Part shown: in pieces, positions 35,917-47,645 of the stretch
Layout: the number at the start of each line of letters is the position of its first letter
Position numbering within the stretch: position 1 is the stretch's first letter
Assembly: GCA_033977485.1 (NCBI GenBank)
Contig: CM066994.1
Location: forward strand, 26,876,681-26,940,680
Origin: Hydrangea macrophylla
Taxonomy: Eukaryota > Streptophyta > Magnoliopsida > Cornales > Hydrangeaceae
Length of the DNA: 64,000 nt
Direction of reading: 5' to 3'
Made by a program: the position numbers and the translations under genes
The notes under the pieces: model-generated
Told to the model about the DNA's origin: nothing
Seen by the model: only the letters and a program-made list of their open reading frames with translations
Databases searched by the model: none

Positions 35917-36480
35917 CTACTTTGGTTAGGACTAATATGATTGTTCAAGAAAGGCCTCATTCTTGTTGTAAGAATCCTAGTAGTGATTTTATAGGAGACA
36001 TTACAAAGACTAATCGGTCTGAAATTGGTAATAGCTTCAGGATTGCTAACTTTGGGGATGAGGGCAACAAAGGTTTGGTTAGAGGAGAGAATTTCCTAGT
36101 GTAAAAGACATTTTTGGTGAAATTATTAATAGAAGGGGAAACAATACTCTAGAATTTTCGGTAAAACCCAGCATTAATACCATCAGGTCCAGGGGACTTA
36201 GAAGGACCAAAATCAAAAATGGCATTTTTAATCTCCATATCAGTAATATGAACGCAAAGTATATTCTTGTCCCTATCATTCAACTTTTTAAAGAGGGGGA
36301 GTAAGACAAATCCCATCTTCTATTCGGTTGCCAGCGTTAAAAAGATCAATGAAGAAATTTATGACATGATTCTTAAGGAGGTCATGATTATAAATCCAAT
36401 TCCCATTGAGGTCTTTTAGGGCCAAAATTTTGTCCTTTTTGCGTCTAGTATTTCTTCCCAATTGGAGATAAAGAAATTGA
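35917..36480 (-). mobile_element. LINE (L1-type) reverse transcriptase, N-terminal half
   Basis: The minus strand reads 'KDKILALKDLNGNWIYNHDL', 'FGPSKSPGPDGINAGFYRKF' and 'FVALIPKVSNPEAITNFRPI' followed by 'SLCNVSYKI' and 'NHISPNQS'. This is the start of the plant L1 reverse transcriptase domain in correct order, over three frames with a few stops. It stops exactly at the CACTA terminus, and the next expected residues appear at 15199. Confidence 0.87.
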
Positions 36481-37778
36481 GAGAAAGTGAGGGTTAGTTT
36501 TCTTTAATTTTCTCTCCTCGCTGAAACTTCCAAACGAGAGAAAGAGAGAGAAAGTACCCCACTTTCTCTCTCTTTCTCTTCTTTTCTCCCATTTTTAAAC
36601 TCTTAAACATAGTGTTGTTATGCCACACATCTATAAAGCCATCCGACTGATCTGACCAATTCTTTCCTTTGTTTGACTAGGCTGAAAGAGCTAGAAAAAC
36701 CTAAAAAGAAAGAATTAGTATCCACAAATTGAGAAAGGAGTTCCAGCACACAAAATAAAAAATTAAAAGAACGAAAAAATTTTATTTTTTTATTTTATTT
36801 TTAACCCTCGTTCATCTTCAAACTTTTATACTGTAATGTTCACTTTTCTTTTTAGGGTCACACTAGTTGTTCCAAAGTTTATGTTATTTCCTATTTTTGC
36901 TAAATTCTTTAGAAAAATTGATTAACCCAATTGAAATGAGACTGCTTGGGACGAACTCGAAAGCAAGATGTCTTGAGTTCAATTATTCCTCTTGTTTGCT
37001 CCATCTTACCAGAGTTTGTGGTTTGCAGATAATTGCTAGTATCTAGAGATTTACACTATAGGTCGGGTCCTTAGGACGTGACTCGTAGGATTCCTACATC
37101 ATAAAAAGATAAATTGCTTAGTAAACTCAAGTTCACTTTTACCCAATAGATTTTAGATTCTACACATTTATGCCTTCACTAAATTTCAAATTTGCCTATT
37201 CTAAACTCAAAAATCTCACTTTGGTCCTTAACAATTGTTTAGCTTCCAGATTTCCACTCAAATGAATATCATATTTATTCAATTAGCCTCAAATAGTCAA
37301 GCCTTTATAGATGTCCTTTTTGAACATATAATATATATTTTTTATTTAATAAGTGAAACTAGCAAAACCAAGAAAAAAAGAGTAAATATACACTATTTTG
37401 TTCGAAAGAGTTGTGGATTAACTAGTTTGCCTTCAATAATTGTGTTTTACCCACTTACCTACTGTATGCGAAATCCCCATAGAACAACCGCATATTTTTA
37501 AAACCCATAAATAAAAAAGGGAGAATTAACTTTCAATCTACTTTGTGTAGAATTTAAAAGTCAGCCTATTGCTTTTAAAAAAAATTAAAAATATCAGCAT
37601 TTTTTTGTAAAATTAAAAAGTCATCAAATTTTACATGATGTTTTAGAGCAACTCTTTATAACTTTTTTTTTTTAGGGAAAACTCTTTATAACTTTGGAAG
37701 CTACTTTTTGAAACGTTAGGAGCAACTCTTTAGAATGCAGAGAGCTACTCATTTCAAAGTTAAGTGCAAATCTTCACA
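36481..37778. other. AT-rich intergenic stretch
   Basis: Holds an inverted GAGAGAAAGAGAG / CTCTCTCTTTCTC pair at 36530-36590 and a SINE-like block near 36940-37110. No gene seen. Confidence 0.5.
36940..37110 (+). mobile_element. Possible SINE
   Basis: A tRNA-like block with 'GTCTTGAGTTCAATTATTCC' resembling a degenerate RNA polymerase III box B. A typical SINE body phrase, 'ggtcgggtcc', follows. Box A is weak and no TSD was confirmed. Confidence 0.3.
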
Positions 37779-37799
37779 ACACACTACAACAAGACTAGT

Positions 37800-38330
37800 T
37801 TTTTTGTGACGCGCACTTTTTGTGATGCACAAACGCATCACAAAAGATCATTCTTTGTGACGTGTATTTAGTATTTGTGATGCACTTACAGATGTCACAA
37901 AAAAATTAGGTTGACCAATTGTTGGACCTTAATTGTGACGCATCTGGTGCATCACAAATAAAATTCCTAGTAATTGTGATGCATTTGGTGTGTCACAAAT
38001 AAAATCCCTACTGTTTGTGGTGCATCTAATGCGCCACAAATAAAACTCCTACTATTTGTGACGCGTATAGTGCGTCACAAATAAAATCCCTCCTACTTGT
38101 GATGCATATTGTGCGCCACAAATAAAATCCACAATTAAATCTTTACTATTTGTGACGCATATAGTGCACCACAAATAAAATTCTTACTATTTGTGACGCA
38201 TCTGGTGCGTCATAAATAAAATCCTTACTAATTGTGACATATCTAGTGCGTCACAAATAAAATTCCTACTGTTTGTGACGCATATTGTGCGCCACAAATA
38301 AAATCCACAATTAAATCCCTACTATTTGTG
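37800..38330. repeat. Left subterminal repeats of the CACTA element
   Basis: About 20 copies of TTTGTGAYGCAT or its inverse GCGYCACAAATAAA, arranged as inverted pairs about 40-55 bp apart. Confidence 0.9.
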
Positions 38331-39732
38331 ACACATTATGGACACGCGGCCTCAGCGAGCTGACCCCCCGTTTCTATTTCCGACAGGGTTTCAGAATTGA
38401 TTTTCCTTTGTTTTGAAATTGATTTGAAAATGGTCTGTTGAAAACAGATATAGAGTCGCCACTTGGTCTATAGGGAACCAAAAAACCCAATTTGACTCAC
38501 CCAAACGGATAAAGGGCACCGACCTTTCATAACCTAAGAACTTGGCTCGGGGTTTTGGTACGAGAGAGGAAGGAGCCTGTGTCACGACTAAAACACCCTC
38601 AACTCGCCCCGTCTCCCGACGGGCCTCAATTAGCATCCAAATAATAATCTTTTACTATGTTTGGTTCGACAATTAATACTATGATAGTATAATACATTTC
38701 ATAAGAAAATTGAAATGGAAGATCAAAAGATATGATATCATTCATAAGATCTAAGCCAAATATCACACAATGCAAAGGTGAAAGATCACACGAACAAACC
38801 TAGGAAAAATCATCTAATCATATCAAGTAATCAAGTTTTCCTAATCTAGGAGGGGACATGGATTGTTCTTGAAACAAATAATCAAAGAGATCAAAATATG
38901 CTTAGCAAGCTAGAAAAATGCATGTTAATCTTTGGGGAAAGAAGACCTCTCAATCCTCGGGACGGATGAGAAAGGATGATTAGATCGAGGGAAAGCATGG
39001 ACGTGTGATCAACTTCATTCCTTATAGTCTTCTTAGATTAGGGGTCACAAAAGCCCCAAATCTTGCATAGATGCAATGTATGATCCTAGAATGTGTAAAT
39101 ATTGTAGTGTGTTTGTGTACATGAACTTTCTAAAGTGACTTAGAAGTCTAAAATATGCATGAATACATAAAGAAAATCATCATAGAATATGTACAAATGT
39201 AGTATGAATTACTTCCTAAGAGATGAACTAATTTGGAAGGCATATGAACATCAAATCAAAGGATGGAAGTAAAAGTATACTTGCTGTGAATAGTGGACAG
39301 AATAGTGACTTGGTTTTGTGGAAATTGAAAAGTAGGGGTAGAAATGTTTTCAATGCATGATTTTTTATGGAGATCATACTTATTGTGTCTAGAACACAAA
39401 TCAAAAAGCCAATTCTCAATAACTAGTTTAGATTGAGAGAAATCACATAAACAATAGAGGTCACTCAGAAACAGAATCCGCACTGTCGATTGAAATGTCA
39501 AAAAAATCTTAGAAAATGAAAACTAAACATCTAGAGGCCCATATTATACAAAAAGTTTCCTAAGACACTGAAGTTCAAGGAAAAAATGAGTTGTGACCAC
39601 TCCTTTTTGAAAGGCTTTCTGTAAAACAAGGTTTTCTGTGACAGTAAAGACAGAATATCTGGAGACAATGTTTGGACCAAAATAGAATCCTTCCAAGTAT
39701 TTCCAAGCCAAGCCAAAAATCATGGGTGTTAT

Positions 39733-42469
39733 TGTCACACCCCAACCCGCCTCGTGCGGATTAGGACACGTGTAACAATGCTACAAACTCCCAATTACAT
39801 TAATTTGCAAAGAAACATACGAATTACTAAGAAACGCATGTATTTAACCACATTAAACAACTCTATTGTTACAAAATAGGCCCCAAAGGTAAAATGGTAA
39901 TTAATAAGATATATCAAGTTTTATACCAAAAGATAGATCTTTGAGTCCCAGTTCCAATGCAAAAAACGGCGCGCGAATCCGAGTTTTCTAGAGAGAGTTA
40001 TGTCCGTTTCCGTAAAAGCCGACAGTGCTGAATCTGGACCTGCGGATCGATCCGCCCAAAACCGGATCGATCCGGATCTAGCAGATTCTCATCTCTGGCT
40101 CCTCCAGAAGCTCCGGATCGATCCGCTTAAGGCCCGGATCGATCCGGTTCCTGCAGAAGTCATTTTTTACAGCAAAACCCCTGTTTAAACAGCTCAAACT
40201 CACCCAAAACATCATTCAAACCTCATGGACACATCCATAACCATTTTCAATCCTCAAGAAACTTTTCAAATACATTCCTAAACATGGTGTAACATACACA
40301 TACTCATAATTGAATTACACCCACCATGAACACAATTCCTTTTGAGTTCAAAACAAGTTTTTGAAGTTTAACCTTTGGCAAAACTAAGTCTCATAAAACC
40401 ATGTTGGAAATGAATCCAAGTTATAACCAACAACATAAAAACATTAAGGAACCATATCAAACCATCTCCAAGCAACCATTTACATAAACCTTCTAACAAG
40501 AGGATCAAACCTCACAAAACATTTATTTACAAAAGGAACTTGATCAAAATCTACCACCCGTGTATCCGGACTTGCCGGAATGATCCAAACATACAACCTA
40601 CAACTTTCACATAGAAACTTACATAAGTTTCCCCAATTTACATTAAACATATGAGTCGTAGAATTCCAAAACTAACTCCATGGATACAACCACGGGTCAA
40701 GTCTTTAATCCACAAGTCAAGGATACTAACCCACAAGTTACATTATATTACAAGTTATGAACATATTTACAAGACCCAAATCTTTCCAAATATACACCAC
40801 TTGTGGTTTACAAGTACAACCCATATAACAAAACTCATAAACAACATCAACTTGGACTTGACATATTACACCCTCCCAAAACTCAAGTTGTTTTAGCATT
40901 AGAGTTACATTTTGAAATTAAAACCATCTAAGCATATGGACATAACCACACATATTTACAACTCCCAAGCCCAAACCCGACGTGCCGGTCATTTCCTTTC
41001 CTCCTCTCGTGCCGTACCTGCGGTGGTTATTCAATAACCACAACAGAAAATAATATTTGTTTAAGCTTTCGCTTAGTGAGTAAAACTAATCACATGTATG
41101 AGTGTAATGTCATATTCAATGCACAAATCAACAATTAACATATCATTTAGTCTCCAAAGACCAAACATCAATTCACCGTGACGTCGCTCTTGCCTTATGC
41201 CCTTATGTGCATATAGCACCTCTAATTCACACAATCTCACACACCCTTCTACAGCTGGGTCGCCACTCATACACCTTTACACAGTTAGTGTGGTGAGTAC
41301 CCTTACACCGTTGGGTTTTTCCACGTCTCCTTATTATGGAGTAAATCCACGGTGAATCAACATAAGGCTTTCTTCAACCCACATAATACATAATCCTCAA
41401 CATGGCACTTCACAAATCATTTAACACATATTAAACTTCCAATTTAAAGTAAACCAACCAAACCCACATATATCAACAAGTTCATATATACCCAATTCTC
41501 ATGTCCATGCTCTAATTTACAAAAATTCAACATATCAACATATAAATTAACACATTTAACATGATTTACATCCAACCCATGGATTAGAGTCACTCACCTC
41601 TTATAGATTTTACCCAAACAAGCAAATTCCTTAACGATTCTCGCCAAAATCCTACTCCGGAGTAATTCCTACAAGTTTTCGGCAACCGCTTGTCACCGGT
41701 TAGAGTGAGCTACTAAAATCCAACAATTTTAACGTAAATTAAAGGTATAGAAACGTTCGCCTCACCTCCACGAGTCTGAAAATGGCTTCGATTCGTGAAT
41801 TCGACGAACGGCGGCGACGGAACGGCGGAAAAAACGACGTCGGCGTCTCGTCTCCGTCTTTCTCTCTTGACGTCTCTCTATTTCCTCTTGAAATTCTGTA
41901 TATCCCTCTTGTTTTTAACTAAGGAAGACAATAGGTGTCTTCATTCTAAGCCCAAACAAGTATGACTCATGTCATGCTTTCCGTTTACCTCCCCTAAGTT
42001 TTTCTAAACGTTATTATGAAACCCCCCAAACATTCCATTAACTACCCAATTATCTAATGAGTGTTTGTATAAGTTCCGTATGGGTCCCAACGTGGGTCCC
42101 ACATATTTTGTGAAATTGCTATCGCACCTACTAATTTGAAATCTTTTTCATTTATAACCTTATTTGGGTGTCAAATGCGAACACATAAATCATCATATAA
42201 TATGAACGCATTTAAGCAAATATTCATGTAATCACATAAATGCATTTAACATATAAAGTGCAAAATTTTATTTTATCCGGGCCCTTCACTGGGTCCCACT
42301 CCAATACCTGTCCTACCTTACTGGGAACTTTTTCATATGGTGTCCTTCTCTGAACACTTTTTCCACGGGCGAGTCCAAGGCTCCCCTTAATCCATTTTAT
42401 ACACTAATTATTATTAATTAATGCATATTATGAGATAATTAAACCTTTTCCCCGTGTACGGGTGTTACA
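39733..42469 (-). repeat. 3' LTR of the TR-GAG element
   Basis: 2,737 bp, TGTCACACCCC...GGTGTTACA on the plus strand. Small ORFs inside it occur identically in the other LTR and are not genes. Confidence 0.95.
40043..40150. repeat. CGGATCGATCCG palindrome cluster (3' LTR)
   Basis: Four copies of GGATCGATCC in 108 bp (near 40044, 40064, 40114 and 40135), each with extended GC ends. Identical in the other LTR. Confidence 0.92.
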
Positions 42470-42482
42470 TTTCTCCCCCTCT
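42470..42482 (-). promoter_or_regulatory. TR-GAG polypurine tract
   Basis: AGAGGGGGAGAAA directly abutting the 3' LTR, the expected plus-strand primer. Confidence 0.88.
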
Positions 42483-42579
42483 AAAAAGAAGTTTGGTCCC
42501 CAAACTTTGCTCCACCCAAGTTTCAACCATTCATAGATGCTCTCCCCAAACTTTAATTTCTCATCTTCTAATTATCTTC

Positions 42580-43705
42580 TCAACTAAATGATGATCTAGT
42601 AACGATACCTGTCGCCTCTTTATCTATGGTGGCTGTCCCTGCGGTTGTGAGTTGAAAATATCTAGCTCCCCTTTGTTCTCTTCCCGCCGGCTGTTGCATA
42701 GATCCTTGAGTTGTTTCACCTGTCGCAAAAGAACCCGAACCTCCGTGTCGTTTATTAGGACATTCCCGCGCTCGATGACCCGGTTGATCACATACATAAC
42801 AATTACCCTTAATCACCTTGCTTCGATTTGGACAGTTCCTTGCAATATGTTCGAGTTCTTGACAACTATTACAAGTTATCGTTTGATAACATTTTCCCCA
42901 ATGTTGTTTATTACACGTGGAACACCACGGTTTCTCCTCACTTGAACCACTACTTATCGATTGACTTCCAGAGTTTTGTCTTTTGAAACTTTCATGTTCA
43001 CTATACTGGCTTGACCCTAACCTCTTGTTTTGTTGGCTTAGTGGTGGTGGCATGCTTGGATTGAACCCAATGTCTCTTTCTACAATGGAAGCAATGTCTA
43101 ATGCCCCGGCATAAGTCTGAGGTCGAAATACTGTTACTCGCCCTCGGATATCATTTCTAAGTCCTGCTACAAACTTTCTTGCTTTCACTTTCTCAGTTGA
43201 TACAATATCCCCGGCAAACCTTGCCAAACTTGTATATTGCCGTTGAATAATCTCTAACCGACATCCCCCCTTGTACCAACTCCATGAACTCTTGTGCTTT
43301 CTGATCATTGAAGGATTCCGGAAAGTATTGCGCATTGAATATCTCAAGAAATTGATCCCAAGTGGTCGGTTGCCCTGGGCCAAGCTTGGTACGCCACCAA
43401 TATTGCGCCTCATCCTTCAATGTGTCAGCTGCAAATAAAACTTTTTGCTCTTCTGTACATGGTAACACTCTGAAAATCTTCTCCATGTCTGAGATCCAAA
43501 AATTTGCCCTCATCGGATCAGCTTCTCCACGGAAGATTGTCGGCTTTTGCTTGTGAAATTTTGAAATAGTAACAACTTCCTCCCTCGGGTTCGGATTTGG
43601 TGGTACCTGTCTTTCCTCAACTACACGTGTTTCTGCCACTCGGACTAGTCCTTCAATAGCCCTTTCAACTCGTTCCATTCGGTTTGGGATCTCGCCCCCA
43701 GACAT
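42580..43705 (-). pseudogene. Gag polyprotein of the TR-GAG element, one frameshift
   Basis: Starts 'MSGGEIPNRMERVERAIEGL' (ATG at 43705). The capsid core contains 'FWISDMEKIFRVLPCTEEQK' and 'AQYWWRTK' (Retrotrans_gag type). A single-base frameshift near 43245 moves the frame. The second part continues 'QYTSLARFAGDIVSTEKVKA' and ends at 42580. Three zinc-knuckle-like motifs follow each other: CSTCNKQHWGKC, CNSCQELEHIARNC and CYVCDQPGHRAREC. Gag packages element RNA in virus-like particles. Because the element is young, other copies of the family may be intact. No protease or polymerase is present, so reverse transcription must come from a helper. Confidence 0.9.
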
Positions 43706-43883
43706 TATGCTCTTAGCACCCACAATATAATATACGCACACATATTACTTTAAATAATCCCATGGCATGCTAATCATCACTAAAAGCATGCTAAGTAAAC
43801 GTGAATGCATGATCATGCAACTACGTGTCGTTGTGTGCACAATACGCGTCGTACGTCACTCGTCCCCAAGGCTCTAGCCTATT

Positions 43884-43895
43884 GCTCTGATACCA
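43884..43895 (-). promoter_or_regulatory. TR-GAG primer binding site
   Basis: TGGTATCAGAGC, five bases inside the 5' LTR; initiator-Met tRNA type. Confidence 0.9.
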
Positions 43896-44085
43896 AAAAC
43901 TGTCACACCCCAACCCGCCTCGTGCGAATTAGGACACGTGTAACAATGATACAATCTCCCAATTACATTAATTTGCAAAGAAACATACGAATTACTAAGA
44001 AACGCATGTATTTAACCACATTAAACAACTCTATTGTTACAAAATAGGCCCCAAGGGTAAAATGGTAATTAATAAGATATATCAA

Positions 44086-44093
44086 GTTTTATA
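44086..44093 (-). promoter_or_regulatory. TATA-like box of the TR-GAG LTR
   Basis: TATAAAAC on the minus strand (equivalent copy at 39918-39925), about 185 bp from the inner LTR end and about 125 bp downstream of the CGGATCGATCCG cluster. Confidence 0.4.
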
Positions 44094-44210
44094 CCAAAAG
44101 ATAGATCTTTGAGTCCCAGTTCCAATGCAAAAAACGGCGCGCGAATCCGAGTTTTCTAGAGAGAGTTATGTCCGTTTCCGTAAAAGCCGACAGTGCTGAA
44201 TCTGGACCTG

Positions 44211-44318
44211 CGGATCGATCCGCCCAAAACCGGATCGATCCGGATCTAGCAGATTCTCATCTCTGGCTCCTCCAGAAGCTCCGGATCGATCCGCTTAAGG
44301 CCCGGATCGATCCGGTTC
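44211..44318. repeat. CGGATCGATCCG palindrome cluster (5' LTR)
   Basis: Four copies, identical to 40043-40150. Confidence 0.92.
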
Positions 44319-47300
44319 CTGCAGAAGTCATTTTTTACAGCAAAACCCCTGTTTAAACAGCCCAAACTCACCCAAAACATCATTCAAACCTCATGGACAC
44401 ATCCATAACCATTTTCAATCCTCAAGAAACTTTTCAAATACATTCCTAAACATGGTGTAACATACACATACTCATAATTGAATTACACCCACCATGAACA
44501 CAATTCCTTTTGAGTTCAAAACAAGTTTTTGAAGTTTAACCTTTGGCAAAACTAAGTCTCATAAAACCATGTTGGAAATGAATCCAAGTTATAACCAACA
44601 ACATAAAAACATTAAGGAACCATATCAAACCATCTCCAAGCAACCATTTACATAAACCTTCTAACAAGAGGATCAAACCTCACAAAACATTTATTTACAA
44701 AAGGAACTTGATCAAAATCTACCACCCGTGTATCCGGACTTGCCGGAATGATCCAAACATACAACCTACAACTTTCACATAGAAACTTACATAAGTTTCC
44801 CCAATTTACATTAAACATATGAGTCGTAGAATTCCAAAACTAACTCCATGGATACAACCACGGGTCAAGTCTTTAATCCACAAGTCAAGGATACTAACCC
44901 ACAAGTTACATTATATTACAAGTTATGAACATATTTACAAGACCCAAATCTTTCCAAATATACACCACTTGTGGTTTACAAGTACAACCCATATAACAAA
45001 ACTCATAAACAACATCAACTTGGACTTGACATATTACACCCTCCCAAAACTCAAGTTGTTTTAGCATTAGAGTTACATTTTGAAATTAAAACCATCTAAG
45101 CATATGGACATAACCACACATATTTACAACTCCCAAGCCCAAACCCGACGTGCCGGTCATTTCCTTTCCTCCTCTCGTGCCGTACCTGCGGTGGTTATTC
45201 AATAACCACAACAGAAAATAATATTTGTTTAAACTTTCGCTTAGTGAGTAAAACTAATCACATGTATGAGTGTAATGTCATATTCAATGCACAAATCAAC
45301 AATTAACATATCATTTAGTCTCCAAAGACCAAACATCAATTCACCGTGACGTCGCTCTTGCCTTATGCCCTTATGTGCATATAGCACCTCTAATTCACAC
45401 AATCTCACACACCCTTCTACAGCTGGGTCGCCACTCACACACCTTTACACAGTTAGTGTGGTGAGTACCCTTACACCGTTGGGTTTTTCCACGTCTCCTT
45501 ATTATGGAGTAAATCCACGGTGAATCAACATAAGGCTTTCTTCAACCCACATAATACATAATCCTCAACATGGCACTTCACAAATCATTTAACACATATT
45601 AAACTTCCAATTTAAAGTAAACCAACCAAACCCACATATATCAACAAGTTCATATATACCCAATTCTCATGTCCATGCTCTAATTTACAAAAATTCAACA
45701 TATCAACATATAAATTAACACATTTAACATGATTTACATCCAACCCATGGATTAGAGTCACTCACCTCTTATAGATTTTACCCAAACAAGCAAATTCCTT
45801 AACGATTCTCGCCAAAATCCTACTCCGGAGTAATTCCTACAAGTTTTCGGCAACCGCTTGTCACCGGTTAGAGTGAGCTACTAAAATCCAACAATTTTAA
45901 CGTAAATTAAAGGTATAGAAACGTTCGCCTCACCTCCACGAGTCTGAAAATGGCTTCGATTCGTGAATTCGACGAACGGCGGCGACGGAACGGCGGAAAA
46001 AACGACGTCGGCGTCTCGTCTCCGTCTTTCTCTCTTGACGTCTCTCTATTTCCTCTTGAAATTCTGTATATCCCTCTTGTTTTTAACTAAGGAAGACAAT
46101 AGGTGTCTTCATTCTAAGCCCAAACAAGTATGACTCATGTCATGCTTTCCGTTTACCTCCCCTAAGTTTTTCTAAACGTTATTATGAAACCCCCCAAACA
46201 TTCCATTAACTACCCAATTATCTAATGAGTGTTTGTATAAGTTCCGTATGGGTCCCAACGTGGGTCCCACATATTTTGTGAAATTGCTATCGCACCTACT
46301 AATTTGAAATCTTTTTCATTTATAACCTTATTTGGGTGTCAAATGCGAACACATAAATCATCATATAATATGAACGCATTTAAGCAAATATTCATGTAAT
46401 CACATAAATGCATTTAACATATAAAGTGCAAAATTTTATTTTATCCGGGCCCTTCACTGGGTCCCACTCCAATACCTGTCCTACCTCACTGGGAACTTTT
46501 CCATATGGTGTCCTTCTCTGAACACTTTTTCCACGGGCGAGTCCAAGGCTCCCCTTAATCCATTTTATACACTAATTATTATTAATTAATGCATATTATG
46601 AGATAATTAAACCTTTTCCCCGTGTACGGGTGTTACAGTTATCCAATGAGTTAGGAAGACTTTCCAAGTGGTCTTATATTCATATATTGAGTATTGAACT
46701 TAGAATAATTCTTTGAAGTTAAATGACTCACTGTTTTGAAGATTTTTGAGAAAACAAGGTTTATTTCTTGGAATCCAAATATTGGGGGTTTTAGGAGGGC
46801 TTTGAAATAGGAGTTTTGAAAGTATATATTTTCAACACTCAAAGAGGATTAAAACCACTTGTAATATCAACCTCTAACTCACTTAGAGAACCTCAAAGAT
46901 TATTGGCAAGATTTGTTTTATTTTGGAAATAACCTCAAGAATACATAGGGATGTATTGAGGTTATAATCATCATATATCAAACATGTTTTTGAGGTCAAG
47001 AGCTACTATCCATAAGGATTCACTCACCTTAAACTTCATGTCATCATCTAGATGATGGTGAACTAGTAAGTAAATAAAGAAAATAAAAAAGAAATGAGGT
47101 AAGAAGAGATGAACATTGTATATAAGCAAGCAAATTAACAAATCAATAGATGATATTCAATGGTGGAACCACAAGCATTCAACCTCTCATATATGTGTGT
47201 ATGTGGGTGTAGATTGCTCCCTAAAACTCAAAGAAGGTGAAGAAAATGAATTGAAATCTTGTGAACACAAGTTTAGTTTTGAGAAAACTAATTGAAACTC

Positions 47301-47420
47301 ACATTTGGATTGGATTTTGAAGAAGAAAATCTCTATTCCTCTCTCTATTTCTCCCTAACTCTCTATACCTCTCTCTAATGGCTTCCAAGTTCTTCCCCAA
47401 ATGGAAGTAAATGGGTCTCA

Positions 47421-47428
47421 TTTATAGG
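47421..47428 (-). promoter_or_regulatory. TATA-like box of the split solo LTR
   Basis: CCTATAAATG on the minus strand, at the position equivalent to 13422-13429 in the related unit. Confidence 0.45.
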
Positions 47429-47572
47429 CCAACTTGGGGAGGTAATTTAGGTTTTAAAAAGTCTGTAATTGGTCCAAAAACTTTAGAATTTCAAGACTCT
47501 CGTGTTTTATTTATTGAAAATATGAATTAAAACCCAAAAATTAACCAAAAATTACAAAAAAAAAATTGAAAA

Positions 47573-47645
47573 ATGACTCAGAGTGTCGCGGCGGCACTCG
47601 ACCACTGCGATCGTGGCAGTGGGCTAGTGCCGCCGCGGCAGTCAG
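47573..47645. repeat. GC-rich palindrome cluster (GCGGCACT / GTGCCGC)
   Basis: Interlocking inverted pieces GCGGCGGCACT, GTGGCAGTGG and AGTGCCGCCGCGGCAGT in about 70 bp, 150-225 bp upstream of the TATA-like box. Confidence 0.7.

Larger units (their letters stand above)
39733..46637 (-). mobile_element. TR-GAG element (large LTRs, Gag only), TSD GTTAT
   Basis: Two 2,737-bp LTRs (39733-42469, 43901-46637) with no length difference surround only 1.43 kb. GTTAT flanks at 39728-39732 and 46638-46642. The PBS is TGGTATCAGAGC (43884-43895) and the PPT is AGAGGGGGAGAAA (42470-42482). The only protein is Gag with zinc knuckles. Just after the gag stop, a remnant reads like the C-terminal end of a chromovirus pol ('WGPNFF', then acidic residues), suggesting derivation by internal deletion of protease to integrase. 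About nine LTR differences imply a recent insertion. Confidence 0.93.
43901..46637 (-). repeat. 5' LTR of the TR-GAG element
   Basis: 2,737 bp, identical to the other LTR except for about nine substitutions by eye, mostly transitions. Confidence 0.95.

Noticed and set aside
43884..43895. tRNA-like sequence (also at 4916 and 31969)
   Set aside because: Only the 12-13 bases complementary to the tRNA-iMet 3' end are present; these are primer binding sites, not tRNA genes.
40000..45438. Three ORFs repeated exactly 4,168 bp apart
   Set aside because: They lie in the two TR-GAG LTRs, which are non-coding; the duplication is just the LTR pair.
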